Shown here one piece after another: positions 9,017 through 16,363 of a stretch of DNA of 59,866 nt. The position numbers and the translations under genes were made by a program. Position 1 is the first letter of the stretch; each line of letters begins with the position of its first letter. The notes under the pieces were generated by a model. It was not told the DNA's origin and searched no databases. It saw nothing but the letters and a program-made list of their open reading frames with translations. The stretch is from an uncultured Akkermansia sp. (lineage in GTDB: Bacteria; Verrucomicrobiota; Verrucomicrobiia; Verrucomicrobiales; Akkermansiaceae): contig URLZ01000012.1 of assembly GCA_900548895.1 (NCBI GenBank), positions 1 to 59,866 on the forward strand, given 5' to 3'.

Positions 9017-10123
9017 TCAGAGCGGAATATCCCCCGTCGGCGCCTGCCATTCATCGGGAGAAGCCGGCAGGGCCTGAGCCGGAGCCTGCCCAGAGGCCTC
9101 CTGGCGTCGGTTCGCCTCCGTATCCACCACGGGAGAACTGCCCTCGGGGCGATACTCCTTGCCGTCGACAATAATGCGCCCGCGGCGGCGCGGCTGCGCT
9201 GCCTGTTCGGGCTTCTTCTGCGCCTGAGGCTTCGGGGCGGCGGCCGCCTCACCATCCGCCTGCGTGAAGTCGCTCATATCGACCAGATCCTTGTAGCCGA
9301 AGGCATAGAGAACCAGATCCGGCAGATTGTCGCGCACGAGCTCGCGCACGTAGAAAGAGGCCTGACCCTCCGCCGAGCGCAGCACGAGGCGGCGAGCCGA
9401 GCCGCTGCCGTCCACGCGATAAATCGTCGCATTCGCGAAGTGCTTGCCCGCCTTCGTCGTCACATTGCCCACGCGCAGACCCGGCAGCAGGCCGAGCGCC
9501 ACGGCTCGGGCATCCTGGTCCGCTTGGCGGATCTCGTGCTGCACCCCGAGCGTCTGCGTGTGCAAACTCTTCAGCGTATTCTCACCCTCGGCCAGGCTCG
9601 CCTTGAGAGCCTCCACGCGGCCGTCGAGCTCCTTGAGCCTCGCCGCCTTCGCCAGGCTGATGTCCGCCGCCTCCGAGCGATTGAGCAACTCCTTCTGCTT
9701 GTCCGTCAGGCGGCGGTTCTCGGCCAGCTCCTGTTCAATCGGGCTGGGGATGCGATAGTTCGGCAGCTCCGTGTAGAGGAACCATCCCACATAGCCGATC
9801 GCGCCGATCAGGGCCAGCACCAGCACCGTATCCAGCACCACCGATCCGAATCGGGTCGGCTTCACCTCGGGTGCCGCGGCAGGGGCGGGCGTCACCGCAG
9901 CACTCGCCGCGGAGGCTGCCGTCGGCGCAGCCGCCGCAGTCCCGGCGACCGGAGCGGAGGACGCTGTCTGCGCCGGGGAAGAGGCTTGTTGCGCTGCCGC
10001 CGCGGGCTCGCCCGCGGGCTGTGCCGCTGCCGGCGCAGGCGCAGCGGCGGGGGCATCCGGGGCAGGGGAGGGAGCGGGCGCCGTGCGCGCCGTCCCGTTC
10101 ATCTCATCAGATTCAGAACTCAT
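9017..10123 (-). CDS. membrane-anchored protein with Ala/Pro-rich head and coiled coil, function unknown
   Basis: 368 residues. The first 90 or so are an Ala/Pro-rich disordered stretch ending in PTRFG. One membrane helix follows (SVVLDTVLVLALIGAIGYVG, about 94-113), then a coiled coil (about 125-200) and a small beta-rich domain (GNVTTKAGKHFANATIYRVD, about 215-270). A basic Pro/Ala-rich tail completes it. I have the impression that verrucomicrobial proteins often carry this kind of T-x-dG-x-x-y-x-n-x-x-V domain, but I cannot name the family. The start codon overlaps the stop of the upstream lipoprotein gene by four bases (ATGA), so the two are probably translationally coupled and act together at the inner membrane/periplasm. 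Function not recognised. Confidence 0.65.
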   Translation of the reverse strand: MSSESDEMNGTARTAPAPSPAPDAPAAAPAPAAAQPAGEPAAAAQQASSPAQTASSAPVAGTAAAAPTAASAASAAVTPAPAAAPEVKPTRFGSVVLDTVLVLALIGAIGYVGWFLYTELPNYRIPSPIEQELAENRRLTDKQKELLNRSEAADISLAKAARLKELDGRVEALKASLAEGENTLKSLHTQTLGVQHEIRQADQDARAVALGLLPGLRVGNVTTKAGKHFANATIYRVDGSGSARRLVLRSAEGQASFYVRELVRDNLPDLVLYAFGYKDLVDMSDFTQADGEAAAAPKPQAQKKPEQAAQPRRRGRIIVDGKEYRPEGSSPVVDTEANRRQEASGQAPAQALPASPDEWQAPTGDIPL

Positions 10124-10545
10124 GGCTGGGCAAGGGGTTGCTGGTCATTATCGCCGCTTACACCTGTGTTGCTGCTCTCTGCGGGCGAGGCCGCGGCCTC
10201 ATTCTGCAAAGTGCTGAAATCGTGGCGGAACTCCGAAAGGCGGCTGCGCAGCGCGATCAGACGCACATTCGCATCATAAATCTCATCCTTCTGCTGCGAC
10301 ACGCGCTCGCGCAGCTCGCTGATCTCCTGCTCGCGGGCCCGGAGATCGTCATCGAGAGAGGGGTTCACATCGCCCACGCGGCTGATATTCGTCTCCATGT
10401 GAGCAATCTCCTGGCTCAGCTGCTCGTTGAGCGCGCAGAGCTCCTCCAACCTCTGAGCGTCCGCGGCATCATCGCGGCGGCAGCCGGAGGAGAGAGCAGC
10501 CAGAGCGCCGAGAGCAAGAACGCTGGCGGTAGTTAAGCTTTTCAC
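10120..10545 (-). CDS. small coiled-coil lipoprotein, function unknown
   Basis: 141 residues, starting at GTG. The lipoprotein signal is TTASVLALGALAALSSGC, with the lipidated Cys at about 22. The rest is one long coiled coil (about 30-115: QRLEELCALNEQLSQEIAHM onward) and a short disordered tail. The GTG start is supported by a promoter six bases upstream and by the good lipobox; the nearest ATG (10553) is out of frame and stops after three codons. It is coupled to the coiled-coil membrane protein downstream. The pair could form an envelope-spanning bundle, but that is inference. Confidence 0.7.
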   Translation of the reverse strand: MKSLTTASVLALGALAALSSGCRRDDAADAQRLEELCALNEQLSQEIAHMETNISRVGDVNPSLDDDLRAREQEISELRERVSQQKDEIYDANVRLIALRSRLSEFRHDFSTLQNEAAASPAESSNTGVSGDNDQQPLAQP

Positions 10546-10551
10546 GGCACC

Positions 10552-10580
10552 ATCTTCGCCTAAAAGGGCCTTCTCGTCAA
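10552..10580 (-). promoter_or_regulatory. promoter of the lipoprotein/coiled-coil pair, leaderless geometry
   Basis: On the minus strand TTGACG (10580-10575), 17-bp spacer, then the weak -10 GAAGAT (10557-10552). The GTG start is six bases further on. The geometry matches the other leaderless promoters here, but the -10 has only three consensus bases. Confidence 0.4.
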
Positions 10581-10808
10581 GCCCGTAATGCGTCAGACCC
10601 GCGATTCCTCAGGCGCCCTCAGGCGCGCGAGCCGTCCCTCATGCGACCCTCTGGCACGCGTCCGCCGCTGGAAGCTCCAGTCGCCGCGCGTCGCGGGGCC
10701 GAGCGATGGAGGCTGGGCTGAGGAGAGGAATCCCCGATGCGCCGAGCGTCATATCACGCTCCTCTCCCTTTCGTCCATACCCCTCTCGGATGACTCTCGC
10801 GCTGATGC

Positions 10809-11462
10809 TCAGGAAAGGCGCGGCTCCGGGCGTTGAAGACTCAACCGCGCCATGCGGCGCACCGACTCATCGCAATCCGGCCCCTCCCCCGCCGCCAGTT
10901 CCTCCAGCCGCACCCACGCTGCCCCCTCCGACTCGTCGGAGACCACCGCCTCGCGGCAGGGAGCTTGCAGCAGGAAGCGCACATCGAAATGCCGATGCCT
11001 CGGCTCCCTGGGTCGCGCCGGAATCTCGTGAATATCCACATCAAAAATCTCGGTGGATAGCGCGGAAATCCCCCTGATGCCGCTCTCCTCCTCCGCCTCG
11101 CGCAGCGCCACCCGCAGCAAATCCTCATCGCCGTCCGCGTGGCCCCCCGGCTGCAACCAGCGCTGCAACTTGCGATGGCGCAGCAGCAAGGCCTCCCGAC
11201 CGCCCGGCGCCAGCAGCCAAGCCGAGCCCGTCAGATGCCCCTCAAGGCAGCTGCGGCAAAAGCAATCCGGCCTCCGCCTCACAAAATCGAGCATCTCCGC
11301 GACGATCGGGGCTCGCTCCGGCTGCCGCTCCGCCAAGCGTTGCAAAGCCTCCACCAGCCTCTGTCGTCCCTCATCAAGCACACCCTGCTCCCCGAGAAGC
11401 GCGGCGCCATCCTGCGGCGCCTCCGCAACCCCGTGCCCGACTCCGTTCGACACATCATTCAT
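10809..11462 (-). CDS. Nudix hydrolase
   Basis: 217 residues. A complete Nudix box is visible, G-x5-E-x7-RE-x-x-EE-x-G-I, in GGHADGDEDLLRVALREAEE followed by ESGI (about 108-131). This motif binds the metal and catalyses hydrolysis of a nucleoside diphosphate linked to another group. An N-terminal helical extension of about 65 residues precedes FCRSCLEGHLTGSAWLL, which starts the core fold. The substrate cannot be told from sequence. It is a single gene with a likely leaderless promoter at its ATG. Confidence 0.85.
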   Translation of the reverse strand: MNDVSNGVGHGVAEAPQDGAALLGEQGVLDEGRQRLVEALQRLAERQPERAPIVAEMLDFVRRRPDCFCRSCLEGHLTGSAWLLAPGGREALLLRHRKLQRWLQPGGHADGDEDLLRVALREAEEESGIRGISALSTEIFDVDIHEIPARPREPRHRHFDVRFLLQAPCREAVVSDESEGAAWVRLEELAAGEGPDCDESVRRMARLSLQRPEPRLS

Positions 11463-11468
11463 GCGCGC

Positions 11469-11474
11469 ATTCTA
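11469..11474 (-). promoter_or_regulatory. -10 element of the Nudix gene
   Basis: TAGAAT on the minus strand, ending six bases before the ATG at 11462. The -35 at the expected distance is poor (TCGCCT). The spacing again implies a leaderless message. Confidence 0.45.
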
Positions 11475-11550
11475 GCGCACCGGATTCGGAAAGGCGAGAG
11501 AAAAGAGCCCTCCCGACGCGCGCCCGCAAGCAAGCTCGGCCATTTCTCCC

Positions 11551-11579
11551 TTGACACCAGAGGGAGCGGTCGGTATACT
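11551..11579 (+). promoter_or_regulatory. promoter of the CAP-like protein gene, leaderless geometry
   Basis: Consensus TTGACA (11551-11556), 17-bp spacer, TATACT (11574-11579), then seven bases to the ATG at 11587. This is one of the best matches in the window. It overlaps the longer open frame from 11551, which is therefore not translated. Confidence 0.7.
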
Positions 11580-11586
11580 CAGGTTA

Positions 11587-12873
11587 ATGAAATGGTCATC
11601 TCTGCTCCTCTCTCCCTTGGCCGCATGTCTCATCTTGCCGGCGGAAGTCTTTGCCTTGGACGTGAGTGTGGGAGGCACCGGGAGCAGCATCGGCGCCAGC
11701 GTCGGGAGTCGCGACAAAGCCAAGTCCGGGAAGAGCGGCAGCAAGGCGAGGCAAAAGAGTAACAAACAGCGCCGAAGCGACCGCTCGAGGTCGCACCGCG
11801 GCTCCATCGCCGATCCCCTCGCTGAGGACGAAGCCAAGGGAGCCTCCCCGCGGTACCACGGCTATGGCAACGGCTCGGCAGACGACGCCGGACGAGCCCC
11901 CGGCAACACACCCGGCAGCCGTGCGGGAAAGCCGGCCGAGCGCCAAGGCCCCGCTCCTCAGGCCGCCAACCCGCAGGAGCTCAACCGGCTCATCGGCAAC
12001 GTGCCCGACAGCGAAGCGGCCGACCTCTGTCGCGATTATTATCCCCGCAGCCGCAGCGAGATCAAAAAAGCCCTTGAGCGCCTCGCCAGTGAGCAAGGGA
12101 GCGCCGACTCTGCTGCGAACGCCGACGCCGGGACCCTCGCCTGCTGCCGCATTGTCAACACCTACCGCTACCTCTGCGGACTGAGCAGCGATGTGCGGCC
12201 CGACGCCGCCCTCGCCGAGCGCGCCGCCCAATTCATCAGCGCCGCGAAAGAGCAGGGCTCCGTCGACGGCCAGCTTCAGGCCCGCTTCGGCTGCAACGTC
12301 GTGCTGTGCAATCCTGACGAAACCGTCCCGACAGCCTTCCTGAGCTCCTTTTCCGACGACGCCATCCCCCCGGTTGAGCAGTGCACCTTCCGCGGCGGCT
12401 ACATGATCCCCGGCCTTAAAGCCATCGGCGTCAGCAAGGGTAGCGTCACCCCCACCGAGGACGCCGTCGCCGCCTGCCTGCAAACCGCAGCCGCGCCCGT
12501 GCGCAAAGCTTGGTCACTGCCCGGGGAAGGCTTCTTCCCCGCTGCCTGCCTGCCCGGCCGCATCTGGAGCGTCTACACCGACGGGCACCTCGGCACCTCG
12601 CTGCACTCGGCCACCGTGCGCGTTTGGAAGCTTGCCGAGCGCCCCACGGCTCCCCTCGATCCGGACAAGATGCCCGCGAGCGCCAAACCCGTGCGCGTGA
12701 GTCGCGTCAACCCCACTGACCTCGGCGTGGACTTCGTGCCTGAGCTCGCACCTGCAGCACCCGGTGAGGACCAAATCTACGCCGTCAGCATCACCACGCG
12801 CAAGCGTGTCCAAGGGCCCGACGGGCAGAGCCGCCCCGCCTTCGAGCACTTCTACATTGTCGATCTCTTCTGA
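11587..12873 (+). CDS. secreted protein with a possible CAP/SCP-like domain
   Basis: 428 residues with a signal peptide (KWSSLLLSPLAACLILPAEVFA). A Gly/Ser/Arg-rich low-complexity region runs to about residue 125. From about 170 the pattern CRIVNTYRYLCGL...DAALAERAAQFISAAKEQ resembles the first helices of bacterial CAP (PR-1/SCP) domains. The later KAWSLPGEGFFPAACLPGRI and WSVYTDGHLGTSLHSATVRVW resemble the closing strands of those proteins. The N-terminal pattern is short, so the CAP assignment is tentative. It is followed after 24 bp by a membrane-anchored protein that may share its transcript. Role unknown, probably periplasmic or surface. Confidence 0.6.
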   Translation: MKWSSLLLSPLAACLILPAEVFALDVSVGGTGSSIGASVGSRDKAKSGKSGSKARQKSNKQRRSDRSRSHRGSIADPLAEDEAKGASPRYHGYGNGSADDAGRAPGNTPGSRAGKPAERQGPAPQAANPQELNRLIGNVPDSEAADLCRDYYPRSRSEIKKALERLASEQGSADSAANADAGTLACCRIVNTYRYLCGLSSDVRPDAALAERAAQFISAAKEQGSVDGQLQARFGCNVVLCNPDETVPTAFLSSFSDDAIPPVEQCTFRGGYMIPGLKAIGVSKGSVTPTEDAVAACLQTAAAPVRKAWSLPGEGFFPAACLPGRIWSVYTDGHLGTSLHSATVRVWKLAERPTAPLDPDKMPASAKPVRVSRVNPTDLGVDFVPELAPAAPGEDQIYAVSITTRKRVQGPDGQSRPAFEHFYIVDLF

Positions 12874-12897
12874 CGCGATCCTCCCCCTCCCCCTGCC

Positions 12898-14247
12898 ATG
12901 TCCAAGAGTGCGAAAATGACGGACGAGGCGCTTGCCGCCATCGAGGAGACCCAGCGGTGCAGCCGCCTCGTCTCCTTGCTGTCCGTCCTGTTCACCCTGC
13001 TGATCGGCAGCATCATCCTCGTGTGCATCACCGTCTTCATCCCCGCTGATCCGCCCTCCTCCTTCCTCGTCTACGCCACCAACGGCCCCCAGAAGGCGCA
13101 GAGCTCGGCGCCCATGCAGAAAGACCTCTCCGGCGGAGCCCCGCCCGCCCCGCCCGTCTCTCCCGTCGTCACCGCCGTTGACACCTCCTCGCTCGTTGCC
13201 TCGGCCGCCGTCGACACCAACCTGCTCGGCGACAGCCTTCTCGGAACGGAGGACGGAATGGAGGGCGGCTTTGGCCTCGGAGGCTTCGGCAGCGGCCTTG
13301 GCACCGGCATCGGCGACGGACTTGGCGGCGGCAACATCGGCATGGGCGGCCGCGAAGGCGGCAGCTCCTTCTGCGGGCGCTTCTGGGACCTCAAGAAAAC
13401 CCGCAACGGCGCCGATTCTCAGTTCAAGGACATGCAGGCGAACGGAACCGTCATGATGCTGGTGAGCCAATTCTACAACGAAGGATGGAATCCCGCCGTC
13501 TTCCGAGACTACTTTGAATCCTCCGTCAAGCTCTACACCTCCTGCTTCTACATGCCCATCAGCCTCGACCAGGAGGCCTCCAACGCCTACGACCCCGACG
13601 GCAGTATGGGGCTCTCGCCCTGCCGCTGGGTTGCCGTCTATAGCGCCCGTGTGCGCGCTCCCAAAACCGGGCGCTTCCGCTTCGTCGGCATCGGAGACTC
13701 CGTCATGGGCGTGCGTTTCAACGGCAAAAACGTTCTGCAATGCGGCTTCCACTCACTGGAAACCGGCGTGTGGAACGCCAACATCGAAGAATCCTACCTC
13801 AATAGCCACGAATTTTTCACTTACGCCAGCTGCCCGAGCTGGAATGAAATGTTCGGCGGCTTCCAAGCCGGCGACTACTTTGAAGTCAAAGAGGGCGAGT
13901 GGTATGAGATGCAGGTGCTCGTCTCTGAAATCGGCGGTGGCGCCTTCGGCTTCTGCCTGCTCATCGATGAAGAAGGCGCCGCGCGCCCCGTCGACGAGGG
14001 CGGAGCACCTATCTTCCAGCTCTTCCGCACCTCCTTCGTCGAACCGACCAAGGAAGAAGCCTATAAGGGCATCAAGTATCCCTGCACCACGGGCAGCGGC
14101 TATACCGTCACCGTTGATCCCCCCTACGATCCGGACAGTCGCATCTGGATGGCCGAGCCGCTTGACGGCAAGAATGTCGGCGGGAAGAGCCGCGAGCCCG
14201 ATAAGCGCGAGCGCAACAGGAGAAACGGAGCGCGACGCGGACGCTGA
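12898..14247 (+). CDS. membrane-anchored protein with Gly-rich linker and PA14-like domain
   Basis: 449 residues. One N-terminal membrane helix (LVSLLSVLFTLLIGSIILVCITVFI, about 23-47) is followed by a Pro/Ser linker and a Gly-rich stretch (about 120-160). The C-terminal part (about 230-370) has the outline of a PA14-type beta barrel: a strand RAPKTGRFRFVGIGDSVMGV with the fingertip FNGKNVLQ, then QAGDYFEVKEGEWYEMQVLV. PA14-like domains usually bind glycans. The tail is strongly basic. The gene follows the CAP-like gene by 24 bp. A similar anchor plus binding-domain layout is common in large paralogous families, so this may be one of many. Function inferred only at the level of surface binding. 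Confidence 0.6.
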   Translation: MSKSAKMTDEALAAIEETQRCSRLVSLLSVLFTLLIGSIILVCITVFIPADPPSSFLVYATNGPQKAQSSAPMQKDLSGGAPPAPPVSPVVTAVDTSSLVASAAVDTNLLGDSLLGTEDGMEGGFGLGGFGSGLGTGIGDGLGGGNIGMGGREGGSSFCGRFWDLKKTRNGADSQFKDMQANGTVMMLVSQFYNEGWNPAVFRDYFESSVKLYTSCFYMPISLDQEASNAYDPDGSMGLSPCRWVAVYSARVRAPKTGRFRFVGIGDSVMGVRFNGKNVLQCGFHSLETGVWNANIEESYLNSHEFFTYASCPSWNEMFGGFQAGDYFEVKEGEWYEMQVLVSEIGGGAFGFCLLIDEEGAARPVDEGGAPIFQLFRTSFVEPTKEEAYKGIKYPCTTGSGYTVTVDPPYDPDSRIWMAEPLDGKNVGGKSREPDKRERNRRNGARRGR

Positions 14248-14421
14248 GCGCGGTCGGCACGGAATGCATGCACGTCTCTCTCCGGAATCTGGCGTTTGAG
14301 AACGGCAGAGGACTGCAACTCATGAGTGAGAGGCTTCGCCGCTCCCTCTCTCAAGCCTAACGCAGGATCGGAGCTCGTGCCTCGAGGAGAGAAAAAAAAG
14401 GAAAAGACCCCTATTTTGCTC

Positions 14422-14449
14422 TTGCCAAGACACTCTCATATGGTATCAT
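14422..14449 (+). promoter_or_regulatory. promoter of tRNA-Gly and the exopolysaccharide unit
   Basis: TTGCCA (14422-14427), 16-bp spacer, TATCAT (14444-14449), with TGG before the -10 (extended -10). The tRNA begins 15 bases after the -10. Confidence 0.65.
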
Positions 14450-14463
14450 GAGCACGTGACAGC

Positions 14464-14534
14464 GCGGGTATAGCTTAATGGCAAAGCTCCAGCCTTCCAA
14501 GCTGGCCATGCGGGTTCGATTCCCGCTACCCGCT
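14464..14534 (+). tRNA. tRNA-Gly (anticodon TCC)
   Basis: 71 nt without an encoded CCA. Acceptor stem GCGGGTA/TACCCGC, D-stem GCTT/AAGC, anticodon stem CCAGC/GCTGG around loop CTTCCAA (anticodon TCC), T-arm GCGGG-TTCGATT-CCCGC. No terminator separates it from the coding sequence that starts 25 bp later, so it seems to head the downstream transcript and be cut out of it. Confidence 0.95.
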
Positions 14535-14559
14535 CTTAACCACTTACTATTCCAACGTC

Positions 14560-15069
14560 ATGAGAAAGAACATCATTCTGGCCCTCGCAGTGGCGGGGCT
14601 CTTGTCCGCGCCTCTCAGCGCCGCTGAAGAGAGTGCTCACATGCAAGAGGTCACCCGCATGGCGGCTGACCCCTCCGTCTCGATTGAGCAGCTCTGCCGT
14701 GCCGTTTATGAGGCCGCTCAGGCCGACCCGGAGAGTGCCGATCAGCTCCTCGCGACCGTGTTCGACGCACGTGCCAACACTATGTCGTCCAATGAACTCT
14801 ACATGGTCCTCCAGACCATCATGGCGGCCGTGCCTGAGATTGCCCAGAACTTCCAGCGCGAGGTTCAGAACTACCTCAATCGCGGCGTTCATTCCGAGTA
14901 CGGTGCTGCCGACCTTTCCAGCGTGACGGCACGCGTCGTGCAGGTTGTCTTCCAGACGAGCTCCTTCCAGCAGACGGTTCCTGCCTCCCGCCCCGACGAG
15001 ACGCCCGGCGCTCACACGCCCTCCAGCGACGAGAATCTCATCCCCACCCCTGTTTCTCCCCAGCAATAA
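14560..15069 (+). CDS. small exported protein in the exopolysaccharide unit, function unknown
   Basis: 169 residues with a clear signal peptide (MRKNIILALAVAGLLSAPLSA-AE). The mature part is mainly helical (about 25-125) with a Pro/Ser-rich tail. No known domain is recognised. It lies between the tRNA-Gly and the outer-membrane barrel gene (27 bp downstream), so a periplasmic accessory role in polysaccharide export is a guess from position. There is no Shine-Dalgarno sequence. Confidence 0.7.
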   Translation: MRKNIILALAVAGLLSAPLSAAEESAHMQEVTRMAADPSVSIEQLCRAVYEAAQADPESADQLLATVFDARANTMSSNELYMVLQTIMAAVPEIAQNFQREVQNYLNRGVHSEYGAADLSSVTARVVQVVFQTSSFQQTVPASRPDETPGAHTPSSDENLIPTPVSPQQ

Positions 15070-15096
15070 GCTTGGATCATCCTTGCCTCTTCATCC

Positions 15097-16281
15097 ATGA
15101 AAGCTTCGATTCTCAAAACGATTGCCCTGAGCGGCCTTGCCTCCGCTCCGGTGCTCGCCGGCTCCCTCTATGAGACGGCTCCCCGCATCGGTCTGCCTGA
15201 GTCTTACGCCATCGCTTGGAGCGCCTACGCCAACGTCGGTTACGACAGCAACATCAACAGTACTCCCGATCGCCAGGAAAGCGCCTTCGTGCGCTTTGGC
15301 GTGAGGTCGTCCTACGGCGAGTTCGAGTCTGCGGACAAGATGTCCTACAATCTGGCTCTCGGTGCCATCTGCTACATGCGCAGCGCCTACAGCACGAACC
15401 AGAAACTCTTCCCGGACATTACCCTTTCCGGCAGCTATGAGCATCAGATGGGCTCCGGCTCCGTCTTCGGTGCATCGGCGACCGTGGCCTACCAGCCCGA
15501 GCCTGACTTCTCCAACGGCATTTCCTCGGCCCGTGCCCGTGGCAACACCCTGATGTGGAACGTCAACACGACGTACTCCCAGCCCATCGACAGCCGTCTG
15601 AGCTGGAACGTTGCCCTCGGCACGAGCGGCTACCGTTACATGAAGAGCGAGTACCGCTGGGATGACCGCCAGTACGTCACTGTCTCGGGCGGCCTCGCCT
15701 ACAAGAGTTCGACGACGACGACCTATGGCCTCAACGTGACCTATCGTTGGGATCAGCGTGACTTCGGTCTCGATGCTAACAACCTTTACCTCAACGCCAG
15801 CGTCAGCCACGCGATTGACTCGGTGTCCAGCTGCTCGGTCAGCATTGGTCTTCAGACTAAGTTCATCGACGGTGAAACCAACTTCTATCCCAACGCACGC
15901 TTGGGCTACAACCGCCGCCTGACGGAGGGTCTTTCCGCCAATATGTACCTGAGTCTCGACAACGAGAACATCGGCACGTATTACGGCTCGTCCAACTACC
16001 TCTCCGACATGACCTGGCGTCTCGGTGCGCGCCTCGACTACCGCATTTCCCCGCAGTTTGCGATCAACGGCGGTGTCGAGTGGCTCTACAGCAACTACTC
16101 GCGCGGCACCAACGGCCTTGGTAGCATGCACCAGAGCACGTATCTGCTGACCGCCGGCTTCAGCTACTCGATCACCCGCGATCTGGCTTGGACGGCTCAC
16201 TACAAGTTCACCGACGGCAGCCAGTGGGCCGGCGATTACACGCGTCAGATTGTTGAGACCGGCTTTACCTACAACTTCTGA
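15097..16281 (+). CDS. outer-membrane beta-barrel protein (BBP2-like) of the exopolysaccharide unit
   Basis: 394 residues with a signal peptide (KASILKTIALSGLASAPVLA). The mature chain is a series of alternating amphipathic strands rich in Tyr, Ser, Thr and Asn, with a repeated pattern of about 20-25 residues (for example YSQPIDSRLSWNVALGTSGY, and later strands near YGLNVTYRW). It ends in Phe (TRQIVETGFTYNF), as most outer-membrane barrels do for assembly by BAM. Barrels of the BBP2 type often stand beside Wzz/Wza genes, as here, and may form the outer-membrane exit for the polymer. A terminator follows, which could limit expression of the kinase gene behind it. Confidence 0.8.
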   Translation: MKASILKTIALSGLASAPVLAGSLYETAPRIGLPESYAIAWSAYANVGYDSNINSTPDRQESAFVRFGVRSSYGEFESADKMSYNLALGAICYMRSAYSTNQKLFPDITLSGSYEHQMGSGSVFGASATVAYQPEPDFSNGISSARARGNTLMWNVNTTYSQPIDSRLSWNVALGTSGYRYMKSEYRWDDRQYVTVSGGLAYKSSTTTTYGLNVTYRWDQRDFGLDANNLYLNASVSHAIDSVSSCSVSIGLQTKFIDGETNFYPNARLGYNRRLTEGLSANMYLSLDNENIGTYYGSSNYLSDMTWRLGARLDYRISPQFAINGGVEWLYSNYSRGTNGLGSMHQSTYLLTAGFSYSITRDLAWTAHYKFTDGSQWAGDYTRQIVETGFTYNF

Positions 16282-16302
16282 TTGACTTGAATTTGAGTCA
16301 TG

Positions 16303-16348
16303 CAGGGTGGAATCTTTCTGCGCGCAGATGGGTTCCACCCTGTTTTTT
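16303..16348 (+). terminator. intrinsic terminator/attenuator between barrel and kinase genes
   Basis: A perfect 10-bp stem, CAGGGTGGAA (16303-16312) with TTCCACCCTG (16333-16342), followed by TTTTTT. The loop holds a smaller CTGCGCGCAG hairpin. The Wzc-like gene begins 16 bp after it with no clear promoter between, so partial read-through is likely. Confidence 0.85.
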
Positions 16349-16363
16349 CCTTAAATATAACAC

